This document shows, piece after piece, positions 24,590 through 34,086 of a DNA stretch of 64,000 nt. Source of the DNA: Pelagibacterales bacterium SAG-MED29. Lineage in GTDB: Bacteria; Pseudomonadota; Alphaproteobacteria; Pelagibacterales; Pelagibacteraceae. The stretch spans positions 1 through 64,000 of the forward strand of contig JACWDZ010000001.1 of the NCBI GenBank assembly GCA_014653815.1, read 5' to 3'. A program made the translations under genes and the position numbers. How positions within the stretch are numbered: the first letter of the stretch is position 1; every line of letters begins with the position of its first letter. The notes below the pieces were generated by a model that had not been told where the DNA came from, did not search any database, and worked only from the letters and a program-made list of their open reading frames with translations.

Positions 24590-25107
24590 CACAATTACTA
24601 TCATCACAAGGCGTAGATATTTATCAAAAAAATTTTCAACAGATCATCATTAGAGGTGATGGAAAAGATCAATTTAATCAAATAATAAATAAAGAAATAT
24701 CTATATTTCCTCCTTCTAAAAATCTTGAGGTGACAAAAGATGATAGGTTTATGTTTGCAAAAAATTCATTTGATCAGTGGAGTTTAATTTATTTAGTAGA
24801 ACAGAATTACAAAGAGATTTTAAAGTTTATTTCTAATATCAACTCAAATGACGAAATTCTTGCTTCTGATTATTCTTATGGTCAAGTTTATTTTGAAATT
24901 TCTGGTAAAAATAGAAATGAATTTTTAAATAAGTTAACACATTTTGATTTACGTTTAAAAAAATTTCCAGTCTTTTCAATGGCTCAAACTTTAATAGCTA
25001 AAATAGACTGCTCGATCTACCATTTGAAAGACAAGTATATTCTAACTTGCAATAGATCTTTCGAAGATTATTTTAAAGAACGTCTTAAAGATACAGCTAA
25101 TATTTAA
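24586..25107 (+). CDS. soxG: Sarcosine oxidase gamma subunit-like
   Basis: Position in soxBDAG and size. Confidence 0.7.
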   Translation: MTQLLSSQGVDIYQKNFQQIIIRGDGKDQFNQIINKEISIFPPSKNLEVTKDDRFMFAKNSFDQWSLIYLVEQNYKEILKFISNINSNDEILASDYSYGQVYFEISGKNRNEFLNKLTHFDLRLKKFPVFSMAQTLIAKIDCSIYHLKDKYILTCNRSFEDYFKERLKDTANI

Positions 25108-25108
25108 A

Positions 25109-25738
25109 ATGGAAAATTTAATGCTGGGTTTCTTGACTGGAGGGAGCCTAATATTAGCAATAGGTCCTCAAAATCTTTTTGTAATTGAACAAGGATTAAA
25201 AAAAAATTTTGTATTTACTATCACAACAATTTGTGCCGCTTCAGATATATTGTTAATTTTTCTTGGCATATTCATTTATCATATTTTTGACTCTATATCT
25301 TTTGAAGTAGAAGTAATTTTAAACATTATATTAATTGTATTTTTGCTTAATTACATCAAGGATAAGATTGGTAGTTTAAAAAAAGAATATAAAATTAAGA
25401 ATATAGAACGATCTCAAAATTTTAAAAATATAATCTTAAAAACATTAGGATTTACTTATCTAAACCCCCATGTTTATTCTGATACTGTTTTTATTTTAGG
25501 AAATTTATCAAAAAATTTTTTACTACAAGAGAAATTTTATTTTGCTTTTGGAGCATCATTTGCTTCCATTATATTTTTTTATTCTTTAGGCTATATGTCC
25601 AGTGCGTTTGCCAATTTTATTAAAAAGAAAAATACTTGGAAATATATAAACAGCTTTATTATATTTTTTATGTCAATTTTAGCAGTCTATATTGCTTATG
25701 ATACTTTTATACATATCTTGATTGCAACACGCGTTTAG
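25109..25738 (+). CDS. LysE/ArgO-family amino acid exporter
   Basis: GGSLILAIGPQNLFVIEQGL; NPHVYSDTVFILG. Confidence 0.85.
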   Translation: MENLMLGFLTGGSLILAIGPQNLFVIEQGLKKNFVFTITTICAASDILLIFLGIFIYHIFDSISFEVEVILNIILIVFLLNYIKDKIGSLKKEYKIKNIERSQNFKNIILKTLGFTYLNPHVYSDTVFILGNLSKNFLLQEKFYFAFGASFASIIFFYSLGYMSSAFANFIKKKNTWKYINSFIIFFMSILAVYIAYDTFIHILIATRV

Positions 25739-26600
25739 TATTAAAACCGTAGAAGATTATTGCAGAAATAATTATAGCTCCACCGATTAAAGTATTCACA
25801 CTAGGAATTTCATTGATTCCAAACCACGGTAACCAAACCCAGAAAATTCCACCCAAAACTTCTGTAAGTGAAAGCAGAGTTAAATCTGTAGCAGGCAAGT
25901 ATCTTGATTTCATAGAAAATAGAATAAGTCCCGTGCAAACCAAAAATCCATGTAATGCTGAAAGCGAAGAGTTTTTTAAAGAAATCAATATATTACTGTC
26001 ATTGAATAATAAAACTAAAATAGCAACAGCAGAACAGAAAATTCCTGCAATAGCCACGGTTGTAAATTTTGGAGTATTTTTTCTCCATCTAAGGGAAACA
26101 GTAAATCCAGCAAAACCTAATGACGAAAGCAATCCGTTGATTAGACCAAATAGCGTGCCTTCTCCTTTACTGTCGAGAGACATAAATATTATACCAGCTG
26201 CTGCAACTGTTATAGCTATGAATGTTGTTTTTGAGATTTTTTCTTTTAAAAAAATATATGCTAAAATTGCAGCAACAAAGGGTTGAGTTGCTAACATCAT
26301 CATTGTAACAGCCGCAGTCGTTGTTGTTATTGATAGTATAAAAGAAATGTTTGCAATACCAAGGCTTACTCCACCAATTAATCCTGATAAACCTATTCTG
26401 CTATAATTACCTATAAATTTTTGACCTTCAGCTAAAAATAAATAAATATTTAAAACTAAAAAAATTACAGAACCTCTAAAAAAAAGATATTGCCAAGGGA
26501 TTAGCTGAGCATTATCTATATGTCTAACAACCAATGGTCCAAAAGACCAAAAGATTCCAGCAATTAAAACAATAACTATAGCTGAACTATTTTTTATCAT
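25707..26600 (-). CDS. EamA/DMT-family transporter
   Basis: About 10 TM; internal Met start preferred. Confidence 0.8.
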   Translation of the reverse strand: MIKNSSAIVIVLIAGIFWSFGPLVVRHIDNAQLIPWQYLFFRGSVIFLVLNIYLFLAEGQKFIGNYSRIGLSGLIGGVSLGIANISFILSITTTTAAVTMMMLATQPFVAAILAYIFLKEKISKTTFIAITVAAAGIIFMSLDSKGEGTLFGLINGLLSSLGFAGFTVSLRWRKNTPKFTTVAIAGIFCSAVAILVLLFNDSNILISLKNSSLSALHGFLVCTGLILFSMKSRYLPATDLTLLSLTEVLGGIFWVWLPWFGINEIPSVNTLIGGAIIISAIIFYGFNTKRVLQSRYV

Positions 26601-27909
26601 TTGCAGTATTAGATAAATCAACACCAGTATCTGGATCAAGCTCGATACCTAATGGAGTAATATCTTTTGGTAATGGTGTAAAAGTTGAATCTGGATTATC
26701 TTCGTGCTTTCTTCTATTCATTCTAAAAATTCCAAAGCAAGTAATTATTATAAAAAAGATAAGCAGATGAACAAAGAAACCATTTGGTCCTAGGAAATTC
26801 ATTAGTATTGAACAAATAATTGGACCCGCTATTGCACCTAATCCAAATATAATATTTAAACCTGCTCCAGCAGCAACGAACTTTTCTTTTGGAATATAAT
26901 CATTTACCAGCGCAAGATTGAGTGCAAATAATGGAAGAGTCATTCCAGAAAGAAGAACTATAAATATAAATAGCTTTGTTTTATCCATAGCCGTATCTGG
27001 AGAAAAATAGTTAAATCTAAACATTTCCCCTACAAGAAGATTTTCAAAAGATATTCCTGAAGCTGTAATAGATAGAACAGCAAATATAGATGAAGCAACA
27101 CAGCATCCTATAATAACTATTCTGCGGTCGTATTTATCTGAGAGAGAACCTATAGGCCATTGAAAAATGGCACCTGCAAGTGTTACTGCAAATAACAATA
27201 TAGAAATTTCAAAGACAGATAAATTCATTGTAACGGCATAAACAGAGAGCATGGTAAACATTGCTGAAAAAATAAAACCAGAACAAAACGTAGAAAAACT
27301 TCCAAAAGGAGAAATTTTAAAAAGTTCTTTAATTTTAATAGAGCTTATTTTTTTAAATGTTGGCGGCTTACGTTTTGTAAGTAGTATAGGAATTAAGGCT
27401 ATAGAAAATAATAAAGAAATTAATATAAAAGGTTCATAATTTTTGGGACTACTTACGTTTAATAAAAGATTTCCTAAAGCAAACCCAGAAAAAGTAAGAA
27501 GCATATAAAGTGACAAAACTTTCCCTCGTGTTTTATTTGTAGCTCGATCATTCAACCAACTTTCAACAATGATAAGTATACCAATCATACTAAATCCTGT
27601 TAAAAATCTTGCTAAAGTCCAAACTACAGGATCTACAAATACAACATGAACTAATGAACTAAGGGATGCCATTGAAGCAAAAGCAGCAAATACTCTTATG
27701 TGACCCACTTTACTTATAAGATTAGGAATTATATTTGCTCCAATAAAATACCCAATAAAATAACCAGACATCATTGTTCCAGTAGCGATAAAATTAAAAT
27801 TTTCTAATACAGCTCTGATTCCTAAAAGGTTTCCTTGAAACCCGTGTGAGATCATAATTATTACATAGCCTGTAAATAGAGCCCAAGAATTTCTTATGAT
27901 CTTTCCCAT
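26587..27909 (-). CDS. MFS transporter (YcaD-like)
   Basis: 12 TM, GSLSDKYDRR loop. Confidence 0.85.
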   Translation of the reverse strand: MGKIIRNSWALFTGYVIIMISHGFQGNLLGIRAVLENFNFIATGTMMSGYFIGYFIGANIIPNLISKVGHIRVFAAFASMASLSSLVHVVFVDPVVWTLARFLTGFSMIGILIIVESWLNDRATNKTRGKVLSLYMLLTFSGFALGNLLLNVSSPKNYEPFILISLLFSIALIPILLTKRKPPTFKKISSIKIKELFKISPFGSFSTFCSGFIFSAMFTMLSVYAVTMNLSVFEISILLFAVTLAGAIFQWPIGSLSDKYDRRIVIIGCCVASSIFAVLSITASGISFENLLVGEMFRFNYFSPDTAMDKTKLFIFIVLLSGMTLPLFALNLALVNDYIPKEKFVAAGAGLNIIFGLGAIAGPIICSILMNFLGPNGFFVHLLIFFIIITCFGIFRMNRRKHEDNPDSTFTPLPKDITPLGIELDPDTGVDLSNTANDKK

Positions 27910-27954
27910 GACTCAAGCCATTATGCTTTCTTTAGGACAAAAGCAATAGTCTTT

Positions 27955-29562
27955 TTACATGTTGCCGTACTTAGGACCGCCACCACCTTCGGGTGCTACC
28001 CAGGTAATATTTTGAGATGGTTCTTTAATATCACACGTCTTACAATGGATGCAGTTTTGAGAATTAATAACGAACTTTTCCTGCTGAATTTCATACACCC
28101 CAACAGGACAATACCTTACAGCTGGTTCGTCGTATTTTTTTAAAGTGTAGTTAATTGGTAGATTAGGGTCTTTTAACCTTAAATGGACAGGCTGGTTTTC
28201 AGTATGATTAGTTCCCGTTAAATAAACAGAGCTAGTTTTGTCGAATGTTAGCTTTCCATCAGGTTTTGGATATTCAATCTTAGGCATTTGATTAGCGGGT
28301 TTTAAAGACTCATGATCAGCATGTTTATGTTTTAAAGTAAAAGGTAGCCTTCCTCTAAATAAAATTTGGTCAACACCTGTAAAAATTATTCCTAGTATTA
28401 AACCCCAACTAAAACTGGGCTTAACATTTCTTGCAGTATATAACTCTTTATAAGCCCAGCTTTCCTTAAATTTCTTTTCGTAAATAGAAAGATCAGCCTT
28501 ATTTTTAATATTTTCAATTATAGATTCTGCTGCAATTATTCCACTTTTCATTGCGGTATGTGAACCTTTTATTTTTGGCATATTTAAAGTTCCAGCATCA
28601 CATCCAATTAGCAATGCTCCTGGCATAAACATTTTAGGCAAACTCTGTACTCCACCTTCAATCAAAGCTCTAGCTCCAAAAGCAATACGTTTACCGCCTT
28701 CTAACATTTTTCTTATAGCCTTATGCGTTTTAAATCTTTGAAACTCATCAAAGGGAGATAGGTAAGGATTTTGGTAATCTAGACCAATAACATATCCAAA
28801 ATAAATTTGTTTATTTTCTGCATGATAGATAAAGCTTCCACCATAAGTTTTGTTATCTAAAGGCCATCCCGCTGTATGCATGACCAATCCTTCTTGATGC
28901 TGTCCTTCACTTACTTCCCATATTTCTTTAAAACCAATACCATATTGTTGAGGATTTTTTCCTTCATCTAGATTAAATTTTTTAATTAATTGTTTACCTA
29001 AATGACCTCTGCATCCTTCAGAAAAGACAGTTACCTTTGCATGTAATTCCATTCCTTCTTGGTAAGTATCTTTTTTATTTCCTTCTTTATCTAAGCCCAT
29101 ATCTAAAGTAGCTACACCTTTTACTGACCCATCATCATTATAAAGAACTTCACTAGCAGGAAACCCAGGGAATATTTCAACTCCTAATTTTTCCGCCTGC
29201 TCAGCTAACCAACGGCAAAGATTAGCAAGGCTAATGATATAGTTCTTATGATTTTTTTGTACTGAAGGTAAAAGCCATGTAGGCCAACTTAATGAAGAAT
29301 TTTTTCCCAAAAATAAGAATTTTTCTTTTGAAACTTTTGTTTTTACTGGAGCACCTTCATTTTTCCAATTAGGTATTAATTCATCAAGCGCTTTTGTTTC
29401 AAACACATTACCACTTAAAATGTGAGCTCCAACTTCAGCGCCTTTCTCAAGGATACAAACATTTAAATTAGGATCGATCTGTTTAATTTTGATAGCTGTA
29501 GTTAAGCCAGCTGGACCTGCGCCAACTATTACCACATCATAATTCATTGCTTCTCTGGACAT
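27955..29562 (-). CDS. Electron transfer flavoprotein-ubiquinone oxidoreductase
   Basis: VIVGAGPAGLTTAIKIKQ; C-terminal CPVGVYEI...CIHCKTCDIKEPSQNITWVAPEGGGGP. Confidence 0.96.
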   Translation of the reverse strand: MSREAMNYDVVIVGAGPAGLTTAIKIKQIDPNLNVCILEKGAEVGAHILSGNVFETKALDELIPNWKNEGAPVKTKVSKEKFLFLGKNSSLSWPTWLLPSVQKNHKNYIISLANLCRWLAEQAEKLGVEIFPGFPASEVLYNDDGSVKGVATLDMGLDKEGNKKDTYQEGMELHAKVTVFSEGCRGHLGKQLIKKFNLDEGKNPQQYGIGFKEIWEVSEGQHQEGLVMHTAGWPLDNKTYGGSFIYHAENKQIYFGYVIGLDYQNPYLSPFDEFQRFKTHKAIRKMLEGGKRIAFGARALIEGGVQSLPKMFMPGALLIGCDAGTLNMPKIKGSHTAMKSGIIAAESIIENIKNKADLSIYEKKFKESWAYKELYTARNVKPSFSWGLILGIIFTGVDQILFRGRLPFTLKHKHADHESLKPANQMPKIEYPKPDGKLTFDKTSSVYLTGTNHTENQPVHLRLKDPNLPINYTLKKYDEPAVRYCPVGVYEIQQEKFVINSQNCIHCKTCDIKEPSQNITWVAPEGGGGPKYGNM

Positions 29563-29590
29563 GGACTTTACTATATCATAGAATTTTTAC

Positions 29591-30232
29591 ATGAAAAGGA
29601 TTCTAGCTATCATAGTTTTTAACTTATTCATCGTGACCTCATCTCACGCAGATGATATTCGAGATTTGCAGATTGAAGGGATAAGCGTAGGGGATAGTGC
29701 CCTCAAGTATTTTTCTGAGGAATTAATTAAAAATTCTACTACCAAAATTCCCGGCAATCATAATAACGAATATCAATGGGCTACAATTTATGACGGAACT
29801 AAGATTTCCGGCTATAGAAATCTTTCAGATTTTGCATACACAACTTTTGATACGGTAGAAATCACATTTAAAAAAAATGATAAAAATTTTATTATAGAAG
29901 GCTTGTCTGGAGGTATTACAAATGCATTTAAAAAAAATATTTTAAATATTGAAGACTGTGAAAAACAAAAAAATAAAATGTATCAAGACGTAAAATCAAT
30001 TTTTAAAGGTTCGATCTCTAGATCCGATAATGGGTCTATTCCATTTGATAAGACAGGTAAAAGTAAATATTTTCGATCAGCTTTTCAACTATCCAACAAT
30101 TCTAAATATATGGAAATTGAAATATCATGTGTTTTTTACATAGGAGAGTTAACAAAAGATTTTACCACTTCTGTAGGCACGACTATCAAGTCTGATAAAC
30201 TTAATGATTGGTTCGCTGGTATCTACAAATAA
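29591..30232 (+). CDS. Secreted family protein P1 (ADDIRDLQIEGISVGDSAL)
   Basis: Signal peptide plus family motif. Confidence 0.7.
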   Translation: MKRILAIIVFNLFIVTSSHADDIRDLQIEGISVGDSALKYFSEELIKNSTTKIPGNHNNEYQWATIYDGTKISGYRNLSDFAYTTFDTVEITFKKNDKNFIIEGLSGGITNAFKKNILNIEDCEKQKNKMYQDVKSIFKGSISRSDNGSIPFDKTGKSKYFRSAFQLSNNSKYMEIEISCVFYIGELTKDFTTSVGTTIKSDKLNDWFAGIYK

Positions 30233-30234
30233 TT

Positions 30235-30807
30235 ATGAGGGTATTAATAGCAGTATTAGTTTTAATTTTTAGTCTTCAATCCTGGACCAAGGCAGATGAT
30301 ATCAGTGACTTTGAGATAGAAGGGATGAGTATTGGGGATAGTTTGTTAGATTTTTATAGCGAGAGAGAAATTAATAACTTTTATAACTATGATCATTTGC
30401 CTTCTGATATGAAGTTCAGAATTGCTGATGATCAAAGAACAACAGGTAGTTATGATTCATTACAATTTTTTTATAAACCTAAAGACCAAAAATTTAAAAT
30501 CTATAGTATTTCTGGAGCTGTTTTTTGTAACTCTAAAAATGAATGTAATAAAATTTTTGAAGAAATTAAGTCTGATATGGCAAAATCACTAGGAGGAAAA
30601 AATTTTAAAAAAAACAGTTATAGACACTCTGATGATAAGTCTGGCAAAAGTTTTGCAACCTATTATTATCTAGCTGTAGATGGAGGACATATAAAAATTG
30701 AATATATGGATTGGTCGGAAAAAGTGGAATTTTCAGATAACGTAAATGTTGCGATCAATTCAATTGAATCAATAAAATGGATGCAAAGCAATTATGGAAC
30801 AAAATAA
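30235..30807 (+). CDS. Secreted family protein P2 (ADDISDFEIEGMSIGDSLL)
   Basis: Signal peptide plus family motif. Confidence 0.7.
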   Translation: MRVLIAVLVLIFSLQSWTKADDISDFEIEGMSIGDSLLDFYSEREINNFYNYDHLPSDMKFRIADDQRTTGSYDSLQFFYKPKDQKFKIYSISGAVFCNSKNECNKIFEEIKSDMAKSLGGKNFKKNSYRHSDDKSGKSFATYYYLAVDGGHIKIEYMDWSEKVEFSDNVNVAINSIESIKWMQSNYGTK

Positions 30808-31411
30808 AGCAATTAGACTATTCATTTTATTTAACTTATTAATTCTTATCTTAACGTTTAGCTTTCAGTCACTCACCAAGGCAGATGATATTAGTGACTT
30901 TCAAATTGAAGGGATGAGTATTGGCGATAGTGCACTAGATTATTTTACTATTAATGAGTTAAACGATTCACTGGATAAATATGATTATTTAGACAAATAT
31001 AGATATTATTTTTTTTCTTATCCTAAAGGTAAAGAATATGAATATCTTCAGATAACTGTAAAACAAAAAGATAGTAAATATATAATTTATGATCTTCAAG
31101 GACATATTTTTTATTCAAATAATATCAAGAAATGTAATAAAAAATTAAACGAAATAAAAAAGGATATAGACGGAATTTTAAATACAGAAGGAAAAGAATA
31201 TTCAGGTGCTCATTGGATAGATAAAACTGGTGAAAGCAAATATAAAAGAATTAACTATAGCCTTCAAGGTGGGATAGTAGATTTAATTTGTTTTGATATG
31301 AGTAAAAAATTGGAAGAAAAGGGCAAAGAAGATAGGCTATCAATAACTTTTACAAGCAGGGAATTTGCTGAATGGCTTGATAAAAATTATTCAAAAATGA
31401 AAACGAATTAA
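30794..31411 (+). CDS. Secreted family protein P3 (ADDISDFQIEGMSIGDSAL)
   Basis: Signal peptide plus family motif. Confidence 0.7.
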   Translation: MEQNKAIRLFILFNLLILILTFSFQSLTKADDISDFQIEGMSIGDSALDYFTINELNDSLDKYDYLDKYRYYFFSYPKGKEYEYLQITVKQKDSKYIIYDLQGHIFYSNNIKKCNKKLNEIKKDIDGILNTEGKEYSGAHWIDKTGESKYKRINYSLQGGIVDLICFDMSKKLEEKGKEDRLSITFTSREFAEWLDKNYSKMKTN

Positions 31412-31429
31412 AATTAAATAATTATTTAT

Positions 31430-32902
31430 TTAGAAAGTAAATATTTGTATAGAAGCTAATAAATAAACCAGTCCCAACCAGGTTCTAAGTTTTTTATTAA
31501 TAATTGTAACCATTCTTTGATTTCTAACTATAAATCTACTGAATCCAATACTCATAAAAGTGGGCATACAGCAGAAGATATAAGATAATAAAATATATTT
31601 ATCCAATGCAGTTAAATAATCCAGTTTAGGAATATCATCTGAAAAAACAAAGTTATATGCAATCAAAGCTAATAGAGCAACTATAGAAGTTGTTAATCTC
31701 GACTCTAGATGGCGAGTAGGAATCCATAAAACAAACCATGCGACACTTAATATTAAAAACACAGGTATTATAATTTTATAAAAATAGTGAGCTGAATTTC
31801 TTTCAATATCTAAAACTAAGTTGATAGAATTTTCATGGAAAGGATGTATTTTATTTGAATAGGGACTATAATAGTTATCTAAGATTATTTCTTCACTCTC
31901 TATATTGGTATTAGTTACAGTCCATTCTTTTAGATAATTTTTTGAGATTTTATTTATGTATTCCTCTAATCCTAAAAATGCACCTCTCTCAGGAGTTAAA
32001 AAATGTACTGAGCCATAACCTGTTTTTGGCCAAACCTCTGAAATGTTTTGACTGCTATTCGTATTAGAGGTAATTGAAATTTTTAATTTCTGTTTATCAA
32101 AAGGAAACTTTTTAAAATTAAATACTTGTCTGAATTGTCCTATACCGTATTCATGCCTAATAGTTTTTACTTCATTGTTATCATAAGTAAAATATACAGG
32201 ATAACATCCTTCAGTGACCGGAGTTCCAGTACCTGTCCTTATATCAACATCGTATTTGTATTCTTTAATATGAATTTCGTCTATGGGGTATGGCCCAGCA
32301 TCATATGTGGTACAATATCTATCATCCCCCAATAACCCTTCAGCTAATGAATTAAGCTCAGGTCTTTTATTAGTAAAGTCTGCTCGAAATGTTATTTCTA
32401 GTAACCCTTTATTGGTATCAATGGTATTTATAAATTCTAAATAAAAATTAGATAGCTTCATATCATTATAATCATAAATGTTGGGTTTAAGAGAGATTAT
32501 TTGGTTATCTTTAAAAGTAAGTTTTGCTTCAACGTTTTGTTTATGAAGTTTTCTTATTTCTTTATCTGAAGTTTGAGATAAATCTGTATCATTATATTTT
32601 TTAATCGAAACACCTGGTTGAATATCTTTGTTAAATAAAGAAAATCTTACAATAGGTAAATTTTGATTATCTCTTTTTATGATAATTTTTTTGTTATTTT
32701 TATCCCAAGCAAAATCATAAAATATTCCAATATCATTTCTTCTTTCCTGAAAAGGGTATTGTCCGATAATTTCTGTATAGTTTTCAATTATTTTATTGTT
32801 AAATTTTTCTCCTACATCGGCTTTAGCTTGAAAAAAGTCAGGTAATACCACGCTTAAAAAAAGCAACAAAAGAAATTTATATTTAATCAAATTCATAAAC
32901 AA
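31430..32902 (-). CDS. Prokaryotic pentameric ligand-gated ion channel homologue with N-terminal extension
   Basis: FPFDKQKLKISI loop; M1 FYKIIIPVFLILSVAWFVLWIP; M2-M3 ESRLTTSIVALLALIAYNFVFSDDIPKLDYLTALDKYILLSY resembling ELIC. Confidence 0.9.
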   Translation of the reverse strand: MFMNLIKYKFLLLLFLSVVLPDFFQAKADVGEKFNNKIIENYTEIIGQYPFQERRNDIGIFYDFAWDKNNKKIIIKRDNQNLPIVRFSLFNKDIQPGVSIKKYNDTDLSQTSDKEIRKLHKQNVEAKLTFKDNQIISLKPNIYDYNDMKLSNFYLEFINTIDTNKGLLEITFRADFTNKRPELNSLAEGLLGDDRYCTTYDAGPYPIDEIHIKEYKYDVDIRTGTGTPVTEGCYPVYFTYDNNEVKTIRHEYGIGQFRQVFNFKKFPFDKQKLKISITSNTNSSQNISEVWPKTGYGSVHFLTPERGAFLGLEEYINKISKNYLKEWTVTNTNIESEEIILDNYYSPYSNKIHPFHENSINLVLDIERNSAHYFYKIIIPVFLILSVAWFVLWIPTRHLESRLTTSIVALLALIAYNFVFSDDIPKLDYLTALDKYILLSYIFCCMPTFMSIGFSRFIVRNQRMVTIINKKLRTWLGLVYLLASIQIFTF

Positions 32903-32906
32903 TAAG

Positions 32907-33410
32907 TTGAGTTTGATTTATTATAATCATAATATTAAAAGAATGGCAAAGATAAGAAAAAGCGCCTCTATAGAGAGCGGTTTAATGGAGGTTTTAAAAA
33001 TTTTATCTGATGAAGAAATTAACAAAGCAATCGGCAAAACTTCATCATATTTGAGAAAATGTAGTAACCCTGATTTAGCCCAACAAATTGATCACAACGA
33101 CTCATTTAAACTTGATCAAGCCTGTATTCAAAAAGGCAAAGCTCCACCTTTATTTTATGCTTACGAGTATATGATTGCGCAGTTGCTAGAGAAAGCTGAT
33201 AATTTTGAAAATAAGGATATTAATGAAATGCTAGTTAAATCTACAATACTACATGGAAAACTTACGGAACTAGTTAAAGAGGCTAAGGACCCTAAAGGTG
33301 AAAAGGGTAAAGAGATATCAGTTTTAGAGAAAAAAGATATATTTGAAGCTATTACAGATTTAGAAAACAAAATTCTTAAAATTAAACTTACTATAGATAG
33401 TAAAAATTAA
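32907..33410 (+). CDS. Conserved hypothetical protein, possibly DNA-binding
   Basis: LSDEEINKAIGKTSSYLRKCSNPD; no signal peptide. Confidence 0.6.
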   Translation: MSLIYYNHNIKRMAKIRKSASIESGLMEVLKILSDEEINKAIGKTSSYLRKCSNPDLAQQIDHNDSFKLDQACIQKGKAPPLFYAYEYMIAQLLEKADNFENKDINEMLVKSTILHGKLTELVKEAKDPKGEKGKEISVLEKKDIFEAITDLENKILKIKLTIDSKN

Positions 33411-33435
33411 GTATCTGTAATAATTATAATTAAAA

Positions 33436-34086
33436 TTATTCTTCATATAAATATTTTAAAATAAATTTATCGTTAAATTTCTTAACTTGAGTTGTCCGGT
33501 CAAGAACATATTTCTTATAATAATCATCAGTAATCCAACTAATTAACATTCGAGAATCAAGAGAATTATCATTAAATTTTCCGTAACTACAATATACCGC
33601 TAATACATATTTTTTTTCATTATCTTTATATTTATAAACTGAAGAATCCCATAAATGTTTTCTCTCTTTACCAAACTTACTATTAGTTTTTGAATAATTT
33701 GATATAAAACTTCTTGGATTTAAATCAAGAGATTGGGCTAATTCTGAAATAAATTTATTTTTAATTTTAGGACAATCATTTTGAAAATTATTTTTTTGCG
33801 GAAACAAACTTTTTCCTGCTGTAATATTAATGATATTAAAGTTTTTATTAGTTCGTAAATAATAGTAGTTAAAAATTGAATCACGTTCTATTTTTAAGTC
33901 TTTATCAGCAAATGTATAAATATTCTTTGGAAGAAAATTCGTTGTTCTACCATATTCAATTTTTGCGTATTTACTAACATCATCAAATATTTTAATTCCA
34001 AAAATATTATCAATATTTGCATAAAGGTAATTCGGTGAATTTGTAATAAAAAAAATTATTAAAAGATATTTAAGATATTTTTTCAT
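33436..34086 (-). CDS. Secreted hypothetical, divergent member of the P1-P5 family
   Basis: Signal peptide; NIDNIFGIKIFDDVSKYA ... KNFNIINITAG ... CPKIKNKFISELAQSL layout. Confidence 0.6.
   Translation of the reverse strand: MKKYLKYLLIIFFITNSPNYLYANIDNIFGIKIFDDVSKYAKIEYGRTTNFLPKNIYTFADKDLKIERDSIFNYYYLRTNKNFNIINITAGKSLFPQKNNFQNDCPKIKNKFISELAQSLDLNPRSFISNYSKTNSKFGKERKHLWDSSVYKYKDNEKKYVLAVYCSYGKFNDNSLDSRMLISWITDDYYKKYVLDRTTQVKKFNDKFILKYLYEE

Noticed and set aside
25707-26600. Convergent overlap of LysE and EamA genes as a possible antisense regulatory region
   Set aside because: A 32-bp tail-to-tail overlap is common in compact genomes; there is no further evidence.
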